DNA from: Prochlorococcus sp. AG-347-K22
GTDB lineage: Bacteria; Cyanobacteriota; Cyanobacteriia; PCC-6307; Cyanobiaceae
Assembly: GCA_003281285.1 (NCBI GenBank)
Contig: QCCJ01000001.1
Coordinates: 93,211 to 157,210, forward strand
DNA: 64,000 nucleotides
Direction of reading: 5' to 3'
Shown here: positions 10,183 through 20,703 of the stretch, piece after piece
Layout: every line of letters starts with the position of its first letter
Numbering within the stretch: position 1 is the first letter of the stretch
Translations under genes and position numbers: made by a program
Notes under the pieces: generated by a model
Database searches by the model: none
The model's input: the letters and a program-made list of their open reading frames with translations, nothing else
Told to the model about the DNA's origin: nothing

Positions 10183-11337
10183 TTATTTAAAGGGTATGGA
10201 ATTATTCTCAAATTCAATTTCGGTCTCGGTTTGTTTATTAACTTCATTTAGCCAAGGATAAATTATATTTTCCATATTTTTGTCAAACCACTTATGTAAG
10301 CTAATGGTGCTTTTTGCAAAAAACCCCCTCCGCCTTTTATGTTTACCACCCGCTCCAGGATCAAAAAAATGGATACTATTCTTTATTGCCCATTCAATTG
10401 GCTGGTAGTAGCATAATTCAAAATGTAAATTAGATATTTCTTCTAGACTCCCCCAATACCTACCCCATAAGTTGTTTTTATTTTTAACGCACATCGACAT
10501 AGCAAAAATATCATTAAAATCATTTTTTGATGCGCTAAAAAGTAAAAGATTTTTTTTATTATCAATAATTTTTTCGAAAAATGTAGATGTTAGATATTTA
10601 CTTCCCCAAACTCCCCACCTCGAGCAATGCTGTTCATAAAAATTATGCATTTTTTTGAGGATTTCTTGGTTGATATCATCTTTATTAAAAATTTCTATTT
10701 TAATATCTTGTTTAGTAATTGATTTCCTCTCTTTTTTGATATTTTTTCTCTGATTAGAGTTAAATCTAGAAAGAAAATCATCAAACGTTTTTTCTCCATT
10801 ACTCCTCCATTCACTGCTGGAATTTATCCATTCATAGTATCCCAAAGATTTAAGAAGGTTGCCCCAGCTTTCATCAATATATAAAAAATTACAACTTAAA
10901 ATTTTGTTTGTAATCGCAAAGCTTTCGATATGGTTTATAAGTAAATTTGTGATTTCTTTCTTATCTTTATTTTTTTTATAAAGAAATTGATATCCATTTA
11001 CAGGACTATAAGGACTCATTCCAATTAATTTAGGGTAATAATTTAAATTCAGCTCTTGAGCCAATCGTGCAAATGATTGATCAAAAATGAATTCTCCATA
11101 GCTATGATTTTTTAAAAAAAGTGGAGCAATTCCTAATATTTCATCATTTTTATAGGCAATAAAATATAGAGGCTGCCAACCAGTTTCTCTTGAAACACTT
11201 TTTGATATTTCAAGGTTTTTAAGCCAAGTCCATTCATAAAATGGATTATTTATTTCATTTGCTAATTCATCCCATATCTCCTTGGAGATTTCCTTAATTG
11301 ACAATTTGACTTCAACTTTATGTATTTTTTGGTTCAT
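10183..11337 (-). CDS. GNAT/FemAB-like (COG3146) N-acyltransferase
   Basis: 384 aa; WTWLKNLEISKSVSRETGWQPLYFIAYKNDEILGIAPLFLK, and FDPGAGGKHKRRRGF near the C-terminus. Confidence 0.75.
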   Translation of the reverse strand: MNQKIHKVEVKLSIKEISKEIWDELANEINNPFYEWTWLKNLEISKSVSRETGWQPLYFIAYKNDEILGIAPLFLKNHSYGEFIFDQSFARLAQELNLNYYPKLIGMSPYSPVNGYQFLYKKNKDKKEITNLLINHIESFAITNKILSCNFLYIDESWGNLLKSLGYYEWINSSSEWRSNGEKTFDDFLSRFNSNQRKNIKKERKSITKQDIKIEIFNKDDINQEILKKMHNFYEQHCSRWGVWGSKYLTSTFFEKIIDNKKNLLLFSASKNDFNDIFAMSMCVKNKNNLWGRYWGSLEEISNLHFELCYYQPIEWAIKNSIHFFDPGAGGKHKRRRGFFAKSTISLHKWFDKNMENIIYPWLNEVNKQTETEIEFENNSIPFK

Positions 11338-11354
11338 TTTTTATTGAATCTATT

Positions 11355-12005
11355 TCAAATTTTTTTGTAATGAACATGTATTTCATTATTCATTAAATTT
11401 TTAATTGATTTTATTTCCCATAGTCTTTTGAGATTAAAAATCGTATTTGTTTGTTCTGGAGGGATCCATGTATAGCTACCTCCAATAATTCGTGGAATTA
11501 TTGTAATTTTTATATCTGTTATTAGATCCTCTTTTATAAATGAATTTATAAGTTTTGCACCTCCCAAAAGAGCTATATCATTTATCCCTTGTTTTTTGAG
11601 TGAAATTAAAGTTTTCCCCCATGAATCTTCGAAAAAGAGTTGTTTCTCGAAGTCATTATTCGACGAATTATCAACTTTACTTGAGCTTATTAGCCATCTT
11701 CTAATGGGTTGACGAAAGTATTTCCATTTACTGTTAAAGTTTTTGCTATTTGAAGCAACTATAGAAATTGGTTGGCTTTTTGATATATTTACTTCGTCAT
11801 TATCATTGAGATTTTTAATTAAGTAAGTTGATTGATGAGCTATTAAAGTACCTAAACCAAAAATGGTGGCGTCTACCATTGATAAGTTTTGATTTAACAT
11901 TTTTTTATCTTCTTCACTTCCAAGATGCGATTCTCCACCTCCAGGAAATGCAATTCTCCCATCAAGACTAGATGCTATAACAATTATTACTCTTGGGATA
12001 CTCAA
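11355..12005 (-). CDS. RibD C-terminal/dihydrofolate-reductase-like reductase
   Basis: 216 aa; VIASSLDGRIAFPGGGESHLGSEEDK, DATIFGLGTLIAH and LLGGAKLINSFI motifs. Confidence 0.75.
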   Translation of the reverse strand: MSIPRVIIVIASSLDGRIAFPGGGESHLGSEEDKKMLNQNLSMVDATIFGLGTLIAHQSTYLIKNLNDNDEVNISKSQPISIVASNSKNFNSKWKYFRQPIRRWLISSSKVDNSSNNDFEKQLFFEDSWGKTLISLKKQGINDIALLGGAKLINSFIKEDLITDIKITIIPRIIGGSYTWIPPEQTNTIFNLKRLWEIKSIKNLMNNEIHVHYKKI

Positions 12006-12928
12006 GTTTGTGTGACTAAACTATTTTCAAATTTCAACTTCAATGAATTGGTTAACTTTTGATCAACATAAATTTCTGCAGCATTATTTGGGCTCTCCTG
12101 GAGTCTTATTTTGTGTAATGTTGCACCAAGGTTATGTATTGGTTTTTTAAGAATATCAGAAATATATAAAGCTATATTTTCAGCTGTTGGAACACAATTA
12201 TGGAAAAATTCGATGTCCTTATTTAGAAAAGTATGATCTAGTTGTTCAACAACCAAATCATTTATTATCTCTTGGAGGGCAGATAAGTCGCAAACCATTC
12301 CAGTTCTTTTATCAATGTCTCCTTTTACAGTTATTTCGACAAGATAGTTATGTCCATGACCATTAACTCTGGCACATTTCCCATAGATTTTTTTATTTTC
12401 ATCAAAGGATATCTCTTCTTTTGCAAGTCTATGAGCGGCTGCAAAATGAGTTTGTACTGTTAAAAATGCTTCCATGTTTTTTCCAAAATAATCTGCCCAT
12501 AAATTTGGGTTTTCATAAAGTCTTAGACTTGTGAGAGGTAAATCATCCTTTAGACGACTCCAAATGACCTTTACTAATGCTTCAGTTGTGGGAAGTATAC
12601 CCTCTTGATTATTAACATTAAATTCAGGCCAGACATCATTTAAAAAACGAAAATCTAATTGTCCAGTAACCTTATCTTTAATAGAGTGTTTTACATCAGA
12701 GAGATTAAGTACCATTCCATCAGAGTCTAGTTCTCCCCCCATTGAAACAATAAGTTCATAATTATGACCATGACCTGGTGCAATACTGCACTTTCCAAAA
12801 AGAGATAAATTTTCTTCTTGGCTTTTTTCAGGGAGCCAATAACGGTGACTAGAACTAAAGCAGGCACGTCGAGTTATGACGCATTCACGTCCTTTTCCAT
12901 GTAATGGTTTGGATTGTGTAGAAGTCAT
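12002..12928 (-). CDS. 6-pyruvoyl/6-carboxy-tetrahydropterin synthase family protein with two tandem PTPS domains
   Basis: 308 aa; two zinc-binding modules: CFSSSHRYW...GKCSIAPGHGHNYEL and HFAAAHRL...GKCARVNGHGHNYLVEI. Confidence 0.88.
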   Translation of the reverse strand: MTSTQSKPLHGKGRECVITRRACFSSSHRYWLPEKSQEENLSLFGKCSIAPGHGHNYELIVSMGGELDSDGMVLNLSDVKHSIKDKVTGQLDFRFLNDVWPEFNVNNQEGILPTTEALVKVIWSRLKDDLPLTSLRLYENPNLWADYFGKNMEAFLTVQTHFAAAHRLAKEEISFDENKKIYGKCARVNGHGHNYLVEITVKGDIDKRTGMVCDLSALQEIINDLVVEQLDHTFLNKDIEFFHNCVPTAENIALYISDILKKPIHNLGATLHKIRLQESPNNAAEIYVDQKLTNSLKLKFENSLVTQT

Positions 12929-12978
12929 ACCTATCTGCGATAATACTATCTTAAGGTTTTAAATACGCTTTTGTCTTT

Positions 12979-13536
12979 ATGGAACAATCCATTATCGAAA
13001 AAACAGCTCATAATTTAAAGGGCAGAAGCATATTTTTAATAGGAATGATGGGTTCTGGTAAGTCACAAACTGGTTTGAAGCTGGCTGAATTATTGAAGTA
13101 TAAATACATTGATTTAGATTCATTAATAGAGAATTTGGCAAAAAAATCTATCAATCAAATTTTTAATGATGAAGGAGAAGATAATTTCCGTGAATTAGAA
13201 GCAAACTGCCTTAAAGAAACTATCAAAATTCCTTCATTAGTAATCTCAACTGGGGGAGGAATAGTTACCAAATGGGAAAACTGGGGAATCTTAAGACAGG
13301 GAATAATTGCTTGGATAGATCTCGACAAAGATATAGCAATTGAAAGATTGAAAAATGAAATTGAAAATAGGCCACTTCTTCAGGGAAAGAATCTATATGA
13401 TTTATATATGAGCATTTTTCAATCTAGAGAAAATTTGTATTCTCAAGCAGATTTAAGAATTAAAGTAAAAAGGGATAGTGTTGAAGAGGTCGCTATGAAA
13501 ATAATTAATGCAATTCATAAAGAAATAATTAGTTAA
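12979..13536 (+). CDS. aroK: Shikimate kinase
   Basis: 185 aa; GMMGSGKSQTGLKLAELL P-loop, DLDSLIE, FRELEANCL, STGGGIV and NRPLLQ. Confidence 0.92.
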   Translation: MEQSIIEKTAHNLKGRSIFLIGMMGSGKSQTGLKLAELLKYKYIDLDSLIENLAKKSINQIFNDEGEDNFRELEANCLKETIKIPSLVISTGGGIVTKWENWGILRQGIIAWIDLDKDIAIERLKNEIENRPLLQGKNLYDLYMSIFQSRENLYSQADLRIKVKRDSVEEVAMKIINAIHKEIIS

Positions 13537-13790
13537 TCTGGTTCAATTCTTACTGCAAACCATTTGATAACATATCCTAATTTTATTTCTAATTCATAAG
13601 TGCTTTCCAATAATTCTTCAAGAAATTCCTGATCAGGATTTTCTATATTTTGATATATTGTTTGTGTTTCTGTCTTACTAAGCCAATTCTTCAACCATAA
13701 AATTGCTTCTTGCTTTGATACAATTTTTTCTTTTGAATCTGGCTCTAATAATACATAATGATCTGATGCTCTTATTAGTGGATTTGACAT
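13533..13790 (-). CDS. Conserved-looking small cyanobacterial protein
   Basis: 85 aa ORF packed between aroK (4-bp convergent overlap) and the next gene. Confidence 0.6.
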   Translation of the reverse strand: MSNPLIRASDHYVLLEPDSKEKIVSKQEAILWLKNWLSKTETQTIYQNIENPDQEFLEELLESTYELEIKLGYVIKWFAVRIEPD

Positions 13791-13791
13791 A

Positions 13792-14499
13792 ATGAAGATT
13801 CTTCTTGGACTAATTCTATGCTTTATTTTTCAAGGAATTTTTTTAGAAAGTTCTTTTGCTCTAGTTAATTCTAACGTACGAGAGTTTTTGGAAAATCGTG
13901 AAAATCAATGGCCAGAATTGTATTTGCCAAATTTTAAATTATCTGATACTTCTAAGGATTTAATCTATCCTAAATGGTTCGAGGGGAATTGGCTTGTTAC
14001 TTCACAAGATATAATTAATGATTCAGAAGAACCAGTTATTTATAAAGTAAATTTCTTTAAGAATGATTCAGATTTAATTGTTGGTAATCGTGCAAAAAAT
14101 TCTGAATCTATTGGAAAAGCAATATTTGGTGACACTTTAATCAAGGTTGTAAATGATCCTCAATCGATTAATAATCAAATTACTTATTTAAAAAATGATT
14201 TTTATATCGATTCAAGAATTACAGGGAGAAATCAGATCCAAGATGATGATATTTTTTTCGCGGATGAGCTAGTTATACAAACAGCGCATAAGCCAGGGGC
14301 TTCAAGGATTAATCAGGTAGAGACCATTAGTAAATTTCAAAAATGTTCCGAAGAAATATTGGAAGTTGATAATTCAATCCAACCATCAATTTGTGGAGTG
14401 CAATATGTTGCTTCTTATGGTTCAAAAGTTGGTGATCCTTCTATTCATGCTATTAAAACAAATAAATATAAATTGACGTTTGAATTTATTGAGAGTTAG
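13792..14499 (+). CDS. DUF6816-like protein with signal peptide
   Basis: 235 aa; signal-like N-terminus and WPELYLPNFKLSDTSKDLIYPKWFEGNWLVTSQ. Confidence 0.6.
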   Translation: MKILLGLILCFIFQGIFLESSFALVNSNVREFLENRENQWPELYLPNFKLSDTSKDLIYPKWFEGNWLVTSQDIINDSEEPVIYKVNFFKNDSDLIVGNRAKNSESIGKAIFGDTLIKVVNDPQSINNQITYLKNDFYIDSRITGRNQIQDDDIFFADELVIQTAHKPGASRINQVETISKFQKCSEEILEVDNSIQPSICGVQYVASYGSKVGDPSIHAIKTNKYKLTFEFIES

Positions 14500-15211
14500 C
14501 ACTAAAGAGATATTCTTCTAAAGTGTTCCTCCACATAAAAAGATTTTCTAAATAAGGGTTATTTATGAATTCTTGGCTCCCCTCTCCTGAAAGAATTGGT
14601 CCTGCAGACTTTGGAAATTTAAGAAGGGATAATTGAGCAGCAATTGAAATATCTGCAATTGATAATCTATCTCCAACTAAATATTTTTTGTTGATCAAGG
14701 ATTTTGATAAAGCTTCCAGTAATTTTTGGAGTTCTAAATTATCTTTAGAAGAGAAAACTACATTAGAAATTTTACTAAGATTTTCAAAAGGTAATTTATC
14801 AACAACACTTTTAACTGAAGAAGGGATTTCATCTGGAAGTAATGCAGTTCTTAGCTGTGGATTTTCTATTGCGGATTTTACTAAAGCTTTTCTACAAGTT
14901 GAAGCCATTGTAGTATCTGCCCAGTCTTCAATTAGTTTGCATTGTGCAAATAATATTGGGTCCTCAGGAAAGAGTGGATTGTTATCATTTTTTTTATCTA
15001 TATATTCGCAAATAATTGAAGAGTCATTAATAACTTGATCATTACTATCTACTATTATAGGTACTTGTTTTTGACCAGATAATTTAAAGATTTCAAATTG
15101 GCCTATTCCAGGTGTTACTTCTTCGACTCGATATTGTAGCTTTTTTGCATGAAGAGCCATTCTTGTTTTTAAACAAAAAGCACTATGCCTAAATTGATAT
15201 AATGTAATCAT
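14486..15211 (-). CDS. Glutathione S-transferase family protein
   Basis: 241 aa; LYQFRHSAFCLKTRMALHAKKL, GQKQVPIIVDSNDQVINDSSIICEYID and C-terminal helical domain. Confidence 0.85.
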   Translation of the reverse strand: MITLYQFRHSAFCLKTRMALHAKKLQYRVEEVTPGIGQFEIFKLSGQKQVPIIVDSNDQVINDSSIICEYIDKKNDNNPLFPEDPILFAQCKLIEDWADTTMASTCRKALVKSAIENPQLRTALLPDEIPSSVKSVVDKLPFENLSKISNVVFSSKDNLELQKLLEALSKSLINKKYLVGDRLSIADISIAAQLSLLKFPKSAGPILSGEGSQEFINNPYLENLFMWRNTLEEYLFSANSQ

Positions 15212-15256
15212 GCTGTTTAATGTTTGTTAAAACTTAGCTAAAAAAGTAATCTATTT

Positions 15257-15475
15257 GTGGAGCTGATGGGCGAATTTTTCTCTAATGTTGCAAGATATCC
15301 AAAGTATTTGATATCCATCATTGTTGGGGGACTTGTTGCTTTGCTTGAACCTTTATTCAAGAATAGATCAAATCCACTCACAATAGTAGGTTTGATATCT
15401 TCTGTCTTAAGTGCTTTCATAACTGTTTATTTTGTCTTGCAAGCGATGACAAACCCAATAAATTTACAACCATAA
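15257..15475 (+). CDS. DUF751 family small membrane protein (GTG start)
   Basis: 72 aa; MELMGEFFSNVARYPKYLISIIVGGLVALLEPLFKNRSNPLTIVGLI. Confidence 0.8.
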   Translation: MELMGEFFSNVARYPKYLISIIVGGLVALLEPLFKNRSNPLTIVGLISSVLSAFITVYFVLQAMTNPINLQP

Positions 15476-15867
15476 TGCCAAATAATTACCGTCTTGCAAA
15501 AGTTTCTTCTCTTTTGAAGAAAGAAATAACCCTTATTTTGCAGAATGATTTGGAAAATGATCTTATTAGAGATCATTTCGTCAATATTTCTAAGATTGAT
15601 TTATCAGGTGATTTGCAACACTGTAAAATTTACATAACTTCAACTGCTCAAGAGAAAGTGAGGAGAGAAATTGTAGCAAACTTGAATACTGCTAAAAACT
15701 CTATAAGGCATAGTTTAGGAAAAAGAATAGAGATGAGAAGAGTTCCAGAGATAATTTTTAAAGAGGATATTGTTCTTGATAAAGGATTATCAGTTTTGAA
15801 ACTTCTCAATGAATTAAAAAATAAAAATCAAAATAATAATGTTGAGGAAAAGGATGCCAATAGTTGA
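15475..15867 (+). CDS. rbfA: 30S ribosome-binding factor RbfA
   Basis: 130 aa; RLAKVSSLLKKEITLIL... and RHSLGKRIEMRRVPEIIFKED. Confidence 0.92.
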   Translation: MPNNYRLAKVSSLLKKEITLILQNDLENDLIRDHFVNISKIDLSGDLQHCKIYITSTAQEKVRREIVANLNTAKNSIRHSLGKRIEMRRVPEIIFKEDIVLDKGLSVLKLLNELKNKNQNNNVEEKDANS

Positions 15868-16651
15868 TCTCCCCCTTGATCAAAGAAATATAATTATTAC
15901 TCGATCAAAAGAAGGGATATTGGATATAAAAAAGATATTCACAAGCAAGGGCGCTAATGTATTTGATTTGCCTGCAATAAGTATTGGTGATCCTAATGAT
16001 TTGAATCCTCTTGACGAAGCATTAAATCAAATAAATGATTTTCATTGGATTATTTTTTCCAGTAGTAATGGGATCAAATTTGTGGATAAAAGACTTAGAT
16101 ACTTTAATAGTTCATTAAAAGAATGTTCTAAAAAAACAAAAATCGCTGTAGTCGGAGAAAAAACCTCAAAAACTCTTAATGATTTTGGAATTAAGGCTGA
16201 TTTCATACCTCCAGAATTCGTTGCTGAAAGTTTAATTGATAATTTCCCAGTATCTGGTTATGGACTTCGAGTCTTTGTACCAAGAGTTCAAACAGGTGGT
16301 AGGGATCTAATTGCAGATCAATTTAGAAAGGCTGGTGCCCGTGTATTTGAAGTTGCGGCATATGAAACTCGATGTCCTGACTCAATTCCGGAAGAAACAA
16401 TTGATATTATTTCTAATCGAAAAGTAGATGCAATTATTTTCTCAAGCGGTAAAACCGTAGTAAATGCTGCTTTTTTACTAGAAAAAAAACTTGGTAAACA
16501 ATGGTTAGAATATTTTGATCAAATTAAGTTGTTAACTATTGGACCTCAGACAACAAAAATATGTAATAAGATTTTTGGAAGAGTTGATAGTCAGGCACAA
16601 AAATATACTTTTGAAGGACTGCTAGATCTGGCAATTAATATTTTTAGTTAG
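15854..16651 (+). CDS. hemD: Uroporphyrinogen-III synthase
   Basis: ORF 15839..16651; likely ATG at 15854 (MPIVDLPLDQRNIIITRSKEG); FSSSNGIKFVDKRL and IIFSSGKTVVNAAFLL. Confidence 0.85.
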   Translation: MPIVDLPLDQRNIIITRSKEGILDIKKIFTSKGANVFDLPAISIGDPNDLNPLDEALNQINDFHWIIFSSSNGIKFVDKRLRYFNSSLKECSKKTKIAVVGEKTSKTLNDFGIKADFIPPEFVAESLIDNFPVSGYGLRVFVPRVQTGGRDLIADQFRKAGARVFEVAAYETRCPDSIPEETIDIISNRKVDAIIFSSGKTVVNAAFLLEKKLGKQWLEYFDQIKLLTIGPQTTKICNKIFGRVDSQAQKYTFEGLLDLAINIFS

Positions 16652-17114
16652 AAACATTTTTTGAATAGTTTTTTTCCACTAAATCTTTGAACCTATCAAT
16701 ATTGGTTTGTAATTCATTTGTAACCATTTTGCCTAAGATATTTTCTTCCATAAATCGTGCAATCATTTTAGGTAGCTCATAAGTTATTGCTAAATTTACC
16801 ATTGTGATTTGATCAGTTTTACTTTCGAAAACTACTGATCCCTCAGTTGGTAAACCTCCTATAGATTTCCATTTAAGTTTGCTTTTTTCGACCCTTTCTG
16901 TAATTTGAGCTTTCCATTTAAACCTAAAGCCATTTGCAGCCAAAGTCCATTCTGTTAAATCTGGTAATGTATTAGTCTCTTCATCAATTGTTTTTACAGA
17001 TTCAATCCAGCTCATCCATAGTGACATTGAGTCTAAATCGCTCCATGTATCCCAAACATTTTCAAGAGGCGCATTAACAACTGTTATTACGTCATGTTTT
17101 AGCCAAGTACCCAT
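16644..17114 (-). CDS. SRPBCC family protein
   Basis: 156 aa; VNAPLENVWDTWSDLDSMSLWMSWIESV typical of the START/SRPBCC fold. Confidence 0.8.
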   Translation of the reverse strand: MGTWLKHDVITVVNAPLENVWDTWSDLDSMSLWMSWIESVKTIDEETNTLPDLTEWTLAANGFRFKWKAQITERVEKSKLKWKSIGGLPTEGSVVFESKTDQITMVNLAITYELPKMIARFMEENILGKMVTNELQTNIDRFKDLVEKNYSKNVSN

Positions 17115-17117
17115 GAA

Positions 17118-18572
17118 TTAACTGACTGCAAGATTCTTTGCTAATTCTGCTTTCTTCTCTAAAATTGCAGCAGCAGCCAAATGTCCACTCATTGTAGCTC
17201 CCTCCATAGAGTCAATGTAATCTTGTTTTGTATAACTACCAGCCATGAAGAAATTTGATACGGATGTTTTTTGATTAGGTCTGAAAGGTTCCATACCGGG
17301 AGCTTCTCTATAAAGTGATTGTGGAATTTGTACTACATTACTCCAAAGCAATTTAAGGTTTTTGGATGATGGGAATAGAATGCGAACCTCTTTATCTATT
17401 TCTTTTGTAATTCTTTCTGTAGATCTTCCCATCCATCTATCGCCAGGAGTTAAAACACATTGGAGAAGTGATCCCATATCTTTTTTTCTATAATCTGCTG
17501 GACTTGCTAGTGCTAAATCAGCGAAACAACTGAAAGAGGCATCAGCAGAATAAAGAAGGTTATCAAGTCCAATTGGTTCGTTTCCTTTATTATATTTTTG
17601 TAATTCAGTAACCCAACCATCATATCTTAATTGGATTGTGGCAACAGCAACAGCTCTAAGTTTTTTTAAACCTTCAAACTCTTTAAACTGATACCATTCT
17701 TTTGGAATTATTTTTTTTATTCCAGGAACATCACAGGCAGCTAGAAATTTATCTGCAAACACTGCCTTAATTCCTTCAGGAGAAGATATTTTTAATTGGT
17801 TAACTGAATAAGAGGAAGATTCCTTTTCATAAACTATTTCTTCTACCTTATGGTTTAGATGTATTTTTCCTCCTTTGTTCGTAATGTAATCGACAATTGG
17901 TTGAGTTAACCACTTATGCGGAGAACCTTTTAAAAGATTAAGTTTTGAGGCTTCTGTTTTTGAAGCAAACATCATGAAAATAGTTAGCATGCATCTTGCT
18001 GAAATATCTTTGCAATTAATAAAACCTAAAGCATATGCGATAGGATCCCACATTCTTTCTAAGCTTTTTTCACTTCCACCATGGTTTAAAAACCATTCTT
18101 TAAAACTAATTTTATCTAGATCTCTAATTATTTTCATTGCGCCTTCATAGTCTATCAATCCTCTAACTATTGGGCTTGTCCCTAAAGCTAAGGCATTTCT
18201 GAACTTATCTACCCAAGTCAGTTGTTCGGTGGTAAAAAAAGCTTTTAGTCCATTAAATGGAGCACCTAAAGGGAATCTGAAGTCTAAAGACTTTAAATTA
18301 CCACCATTATTGATAAATAGATGAGTATGATCTTTCGGGAGTAAATTGTCTAAAGCTCCCACTTTTTTCATTAATTTGAATAGATTTGCATAATTGTAAA
18401 AAAATACATGTAAACCCATTTCAATATGGTTGCCATCCTTATCTTCCCAACTTCCGACTTTACCTCCCCAAAATGACCTGCTCTCATAAATTTCTACTTC
18501 GTGGCCTTCATCAACTAAATTCACTGCTGCTGTAAGACCAGCTAATCCAGAACCAACTATCGCAATTTTCAC
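17118..18572 (-). CDS. zds: 9,9'-di-cis-zeta-carotene desaturase
   Basis: 484 aa; [42 protein letters not shown] and C-terminal [22 protein letters not shown]. Confidence 0.9.
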   Translation of the reverse strand: MKIAIVGSGLAGLTAAVNLVDEGHEVEIYESRSFWGGKVGSWEDKDGNHIEMGLHVFFYNYANLFKLMKKVGALDNLLPKDHTHLFINNGGNLKSLDFRFPLGAPFNGLKAFFTTEQLTWVDKFRNALALGTSPIVRGLIDYEGAMKIIRDLDKISFKEWFLNHGGSEKSLERMWDPIAYALGFINCKDISARCMLTIFMMFASKTEASKLNLLKGSPHKWLTQPIVDYITNKGGKIHLNHKVEEIVYEKESSSYSVNQLKISSPEGIKAVFADKFLAACDVPGIKKIIPKEWYQFKEFEGLKKLRAVAVATIQLRYDGWVTELQKYNKGNEPIGLDNLLYSADASFSCFADLALASPADYRKKDMGSLLQCVLTPGDRWMGRSTERITKEIDKEVRILFPSSKNLKLLWSNVVQIPQSLYREAPGMEPFRPNQKTSVSNFFMAGSYTKQDYIDSMEGATMSGHLAAAAILEKKAELAKNLAVS

Positions 18573-18671
18573 TTTTTCTTAGAATTATAACAAATCAAGT
18601 TTGGATAATGGTTGTTCTATGCATCCTATCGATTAAGTTTTTATATTATAAATAGTAGAAATCCTTTGTTT

Positions 18672-19064
18672 ATGGAAAATATAGAAGTTAAACAGGAAAT
18701 TAAAAATTCTGATGATGGCAAAGGTATCTTAATTACGAATGATGCTATAGAACAAATTTCAAATTTATTAAAGGGCCAAAGTGATAAAAAAGCACTAAGG
18801 GTAGGAGTAAGATCGGGTGGTTGTAGTGGGATGAGTTATACGATGGATTTTATAGGAACTAATGAAATAAATCCCGATGATAAAGTTTATGATTATTCAT
18901 TAAAAGTTGATCAAAGCTTTCAAGTAGTTTGTGATCCTAAAAGTCTCTTATACATTTATGGAATGCAATTAGATTTTAGTAAGGAATTAATTGGAGGTGG
19001 CTTTAATTTTGTAAATCCCAATGCTTCTCAAACTTGCGGTTGTGGAAGCTCCTTTGCAGTTTAA
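18672..19064 (+). CDS. HesB/IscA/SufA family iron-sulfur assembly protein
   Basis: ORF 18612..19064, likely ATG at 18672; VGVRSGGCSGMSYTMDF and QTCGCGSSF. Confidence 0.9.
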   Translation: MENIEVKQEIKNSDDGKGILITNDAIEQISNLLKGQSDKKALRVGVRSGGCSGMSYTMDFIGTNEINPDDKVYDYSLKVDQSFQVVCDPKSLLYIYGMQLDFSKELIGGGFNFVNPNASQTCGCGSSFAV

Positions 19065-19070
19065 TAAATA

Positions 19071-19499
19071 ATGAATAACGAAATTAATCCTATCGAAGAG
19101 GATTTTAATGCAGCTCTATCAAGATATAAAGCAGGGCAAGATTTAATTCCAATCGTTCAAGATTTTCAAAAAATTATACAGCAAATTCCAAATCATTTTG
19201 CTGCATGGACTTGTTTATCATGGCTTCAATTACTTTTAAAAAATAATGAAGAAGCTTTGTCAACTGCAAGACAAGCTGTTCGATTAAATCAGCAAGATCC
19301 CCAAGCAAGAATGAATTTGTCTTTAGCTCTTTTGGCTACCAATAATAAAGGTGTTAGGGATCATATTGAGTTAATAAAAAAAATGTCTATGATGATGCCA
19401 GAAGTTAAAAGTGAGTTGAAAGAATCTGTTGAAGACGGATTAAGTAGATATCCAGATTGGCCTGAGTTAACCAAAGTAAAAAAATGGTTGGAATTTTAA
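19071..19499 (+). CDS. TPR-repeat protein
   Basis: 142 aa; FAAWTCLSWLQLLLKNNEEALSTARQAVRLNQQDPQARMNLSLALL. Confidence 0.75.
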   Translation: MNNEINPIEEDFNAALSRYKAGQDLIPIVQDFQKIIQQIPNHFAAWTCLSWLQLLLKNNEEALSTARQAVRLNQQDPQARMNLSLALLATNNKGVRDHIELIKKMSMMMPEVKSELKESVEDGLSRYPDWPELTKVKKWLEF

Positions 19500-19500
19500 A

Positions 19501-20703
19501 TTGGTTAAAATTTTAATATTAAGTAATGGGCATGGAGAAGATCTATCTGGCAGTCTAATAGCTAAGCAATTCGTAAAAAGCGGTTATTCTGTTGATGCTT
19601 TGCCAATTGTTGGTATAGGAAACCATTACGAAAAAGAAAAAATTAAGATTATCGGTAAAACTAAAGAATTTAGTACTGGAGGAATTGGCTATAATTCTTT
19701 TAAGGGAAGACTCACTGAGATATTAGGAGGAGAAATTTTTTATCTTCTAAAAAGATTATCTTTAACTTTTCGAATAAGAAAAAAATATGATTATTTTTTT
19801 GTAGTTGGAGATATTGTGCCAGTTTTTTTTGCATGGGTTTGTAAGAAAGATTTTTTTACATATCTAGTTGCTTATTCCAGTAATTATGAAGGGAAGTTAA
19901 AATTACCATGGCCTTCTAAATTTTTCTTGCTTTCACAAAAAGCAAAAAAAATATATACGAGAGATTCTCTTACAGCTAATGATTTAACTTTGCAATTAAA
20001 AAAGAAAGTGTCTTTTTTAGGCAACCCATTTATGGATAAGTTTTTTCCTAGAAACCAAGAATTAAAGAAAGCTGAATTTAGTATTGGATTATTTCCAGGA
20101 AGTAGATACCCTGAGACTTTAGAAAATTTTGTCTTGATTTTAGAGGTATTAGAGGTATTATCAGATTTAAGATATTTTCAAAAAATTAAGTTTAATTTTG
20201 CAATAGTTAATGCTCTATCTTCACTAAAAATAAAGGAGATATTTCAAAAAAGAGGATGGTTAAAACTAGAAAACATAAAAGATAATAATCTCTTGAAATT
20301 CCAATATAAATTTTTAGAAGTGAATATATATTGGAATAATTTTGACAAAATATTATTGAAAAGCAGTTGCTGTATCAGCATGGCAGGAACAGCAGCAGAG
20401 CAAGCGATTGGATTAGGAAAACCGGTTATTCAGATTGAAGGTAAAGGCCCACAATTTACAAAAACTTTTGCAGAAGCGCAAAGACGTTTGCTTGGAAAAT
20501 ATGTTTTTTGTGCCAGTAACTATAAAGATAAGAATGATCAAATCAATCAGACAATAAAATTGATCATTAAAATAATATATCTAATACAGCTAGATAAGAA
20601 GTTTATGATCTTATGTAATGAAAATGCCAAAAAAAGACTGGGTGAAAACAATGCTTGTTTTAAAATGGTTAATGATATGAATATTCATATAAAAAATGAC
20701 TAA
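19501..20703 (+). CDS. Lipid-A-disaccharide synthase-related protein (TIGR03492-like)
   Basis: 400 aa; ILILSNGHGEDLSGSLIA, GLFPGSRYPE and MAGTAAEQAIGLGKPVIQIEGKGPQFTKTFAEAQRRLLG. Confidence 0.85.
   Translation: MVKILILSNGHGEDLSGSLIAKQFVKSGYSVDALPIVGIGNHYEKEKIKIIGKTKEFSTGGIGYNSFKGRLTEILGGEIFYLLKRLSLTFRIRKKYDYFFVVGDIVPVFFAWVCKKDFFTYLVAYSSNYEGKLKLPWPSKFFLLSQKAKKIYTRDSLTANDLTLQLKKKVSFLGNPFMDKFFPRNQELKKAEFSIGLFPGSRYPETLENFVLILEVLEVLSDLRYFQKIKFNFAIVNALSSLKIKEIFQKRGWLKLENIKDNNLLKFQYKFLEVNIYWNNFDKILLKSSCCISMAGTAAEQAIGLGKPVIQIEGKGPQFTKTFAEAQRRLLGKYVFCASNYKDKNDQINQTIKLIIKIIYLIQLDKKFMILCNENAKKRLGENNACFKMVNDMNIHIKND

Noticed and set aside
20140-20162. Short tandem TTAGAGGTA repeat
   Set aside because: Two copies only, encoding LEVLEV in a normal coding region.
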